From Ancylobacter novellus (GTDB taxonomy: Bacteria; Pseudomonadota; Alphaproteobacteria; Rhizobiales; Methylopilaceae): a stretch of DNA of 7,893 nucleotides. Where the stretch lies: NCBI GenBank assembly GCA_003241695.1, contig QFPN01000020.1:1-7893 (forward strand), in the 5' to 3' direction. Shown here piece by piece: positions 7,660 to 7,893 of the stretch. Both the position numbers and the translations under genes were made by a program. Each line of letters begins with the position of its first letter. Position 1 is the first letter of the stretch. The notes beneath the pieces are model-generated. The model was not told the origin of the DNA, ran no database searches, and was given only the letters and a program-made list of their open reading frames with translations.

Positions 7660-7860
7660 ATGACTGACGACGCCGTCTCTCCGCTGCGCCGCCGGATGAT
7701 CGAAGACATGACCATCCGCCAGTTCGGCGAGCACACCAAGCGCGACTATGTCCGGCAGGTCCGGGAGTTCGCGATGTTCCTCGGCCGCTCGCCCTGGTCT
7801 GCCCCCTGCGAAGTGTTCCTCCCTGAGGTATGGCTTTTGGCCATTTGGAGGACTGTCTGA
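7660..7860 (+). pseudogene. tyrosine recombinase-like integrase, N-terminal fragment interrupted by an IS
   Basis: The ATG at 7660 follows GGGAG with six bases of spacing. The first 45 codons (to about 7794) encode PLRRRMIEDM, then IRQFGEHTKRDYVRQVREFAMFLGRSP. This matches the start of the N-terminal core-binding domain of site-specific integrases, particularly the integrase-like ORF that accompanies IS91-type transposases. After GRSP the sequence stops matching and runs into non-coding IS end, stopping at TGA 7858-7860. The catalytic Arg-His-Arg-Tyr domain is absent from this window; the rest of the gene may lie beyond the IS. The fragment should be inactive. IS91 association is from memory of the family and is less certain than the integrase assignment. 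Confidence 0.75.
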
Positions 7861-7893
7861 TGCCGAGGAAGAGGCACGCACCTGAAGAGATCG
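7795..7893 (+). mobile_element. IS3-family insertion sequence, left end (runs off window)
   Basis: Integrase similarity ends at about 7794 and TGGTCTGCCCCC begins at 7795. This resembles the TG...CTGCCCCC inverted-repeat ends of IS3-family elements of the IS407 type. A leader of about 65 bases holds a small stem (ATGGC 7830-7834 with GCCAT 7840-7844) and then GGAGGA before orfA. The right end, the partner inverted repeat and the target duplication are outside the window, so the exact boundary is good to a few bases. Confidence 0.8.
7860..7893 (+). CDS. IS3-family transposase OrfA, N-terminal 11 codons
   Basis: The ATG at 7860 follows GGAGGA (7847-7852) with seven bases of spacing and overlaps the stop of the broken integrase frame (TGATG). 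The visible protein begins MPRKRHAPEEI, a start characteristic of OrfA of IS3-family transposases, the helix-turn-helix DNA-binding subunit normally followed by OrfB through a programmed frameshift. Only this start is present, so activity of the element cannot be judged. Confidence 0.8.
   Translation, partial: MPRKRHAPEEI

Noticed and set aside
7348..7881. Minus-strand open frame spanning the DUF763 end, the integrase fragment and the IS end
   Set aside because: It crosses three unrelated sequence blocks and resembles nothing; a GC-driven shadow.
1..7893. CRISPR arrays, tRNA or rRNA genes
   Set aside because: No regularly spaced repeats and no tRNA- or rRNA-like sequence were seen on either strand.

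Overview
The window is high-GC and reads as accessory DNA of an alphaproteobacterium. Three things point there: an imuA-imuB-dnaE2 mutagenesis cassette in the order usual for alphaproteobacteria, a direct-repeat LexA operator of the GTTC-N7-GTTC type used by that class, and an IS3-family element next to an IS91-type integrase fragment. The genus cannot be fixed from the sequence alone.

Bases 1-171 hold no recognisable complete gene. From 172 to 5623, on the minus strand, lies the SOS mutasome operon, transcribed imuA (5623-4871), imuB (4956-3436), dnaE2 (3439-172). The genes overlap (86 nt between imuA and imuB, 4 nt between imuB and dnaE2), so they look translationally coupled. imuA and imuB are intact. 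dnaE2 keeps its full length (about 1089 codons) and its catalytic aspartates, but as read here it has two separate single-base losses. One is in a Pro codon near 2656 and the other in a run of seven C (G on the coding strand) at 2106-2112. As written it is therefore a pseudogene or an assembly-error gene, and the accessory proteins ImuA and ImuB would lack their polymerase.

The imuA upstream region (5624-5812) carries a perfect GTTC-N7-GTTC LexA box at 5661-5675 overlapping a plausible promoter. On the plus strand, divergent from the cassette, are a small HNH endonuclease gene (about 5813-6163) and a DUF763 gene (6259-7521) with a helix-hairpin-helix-like motif. The LexA box might also affect this divergent arm, but that is inference.

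From about 7522 the window becomes mobile-element territory. A long bulged stem-loop (7611-7651) runs into the ribosome binding site of a tyrosine-recombinase-like gene (start 7660). That gene is cut after about 45 codons by the left end of an IS3-family element (from 7795), whose orfA begins at 7860 and runs off the window. The likely history is an SOS/DNA-processing island flanked by an IS91-like element that was later hit by an IS3-family insertion.
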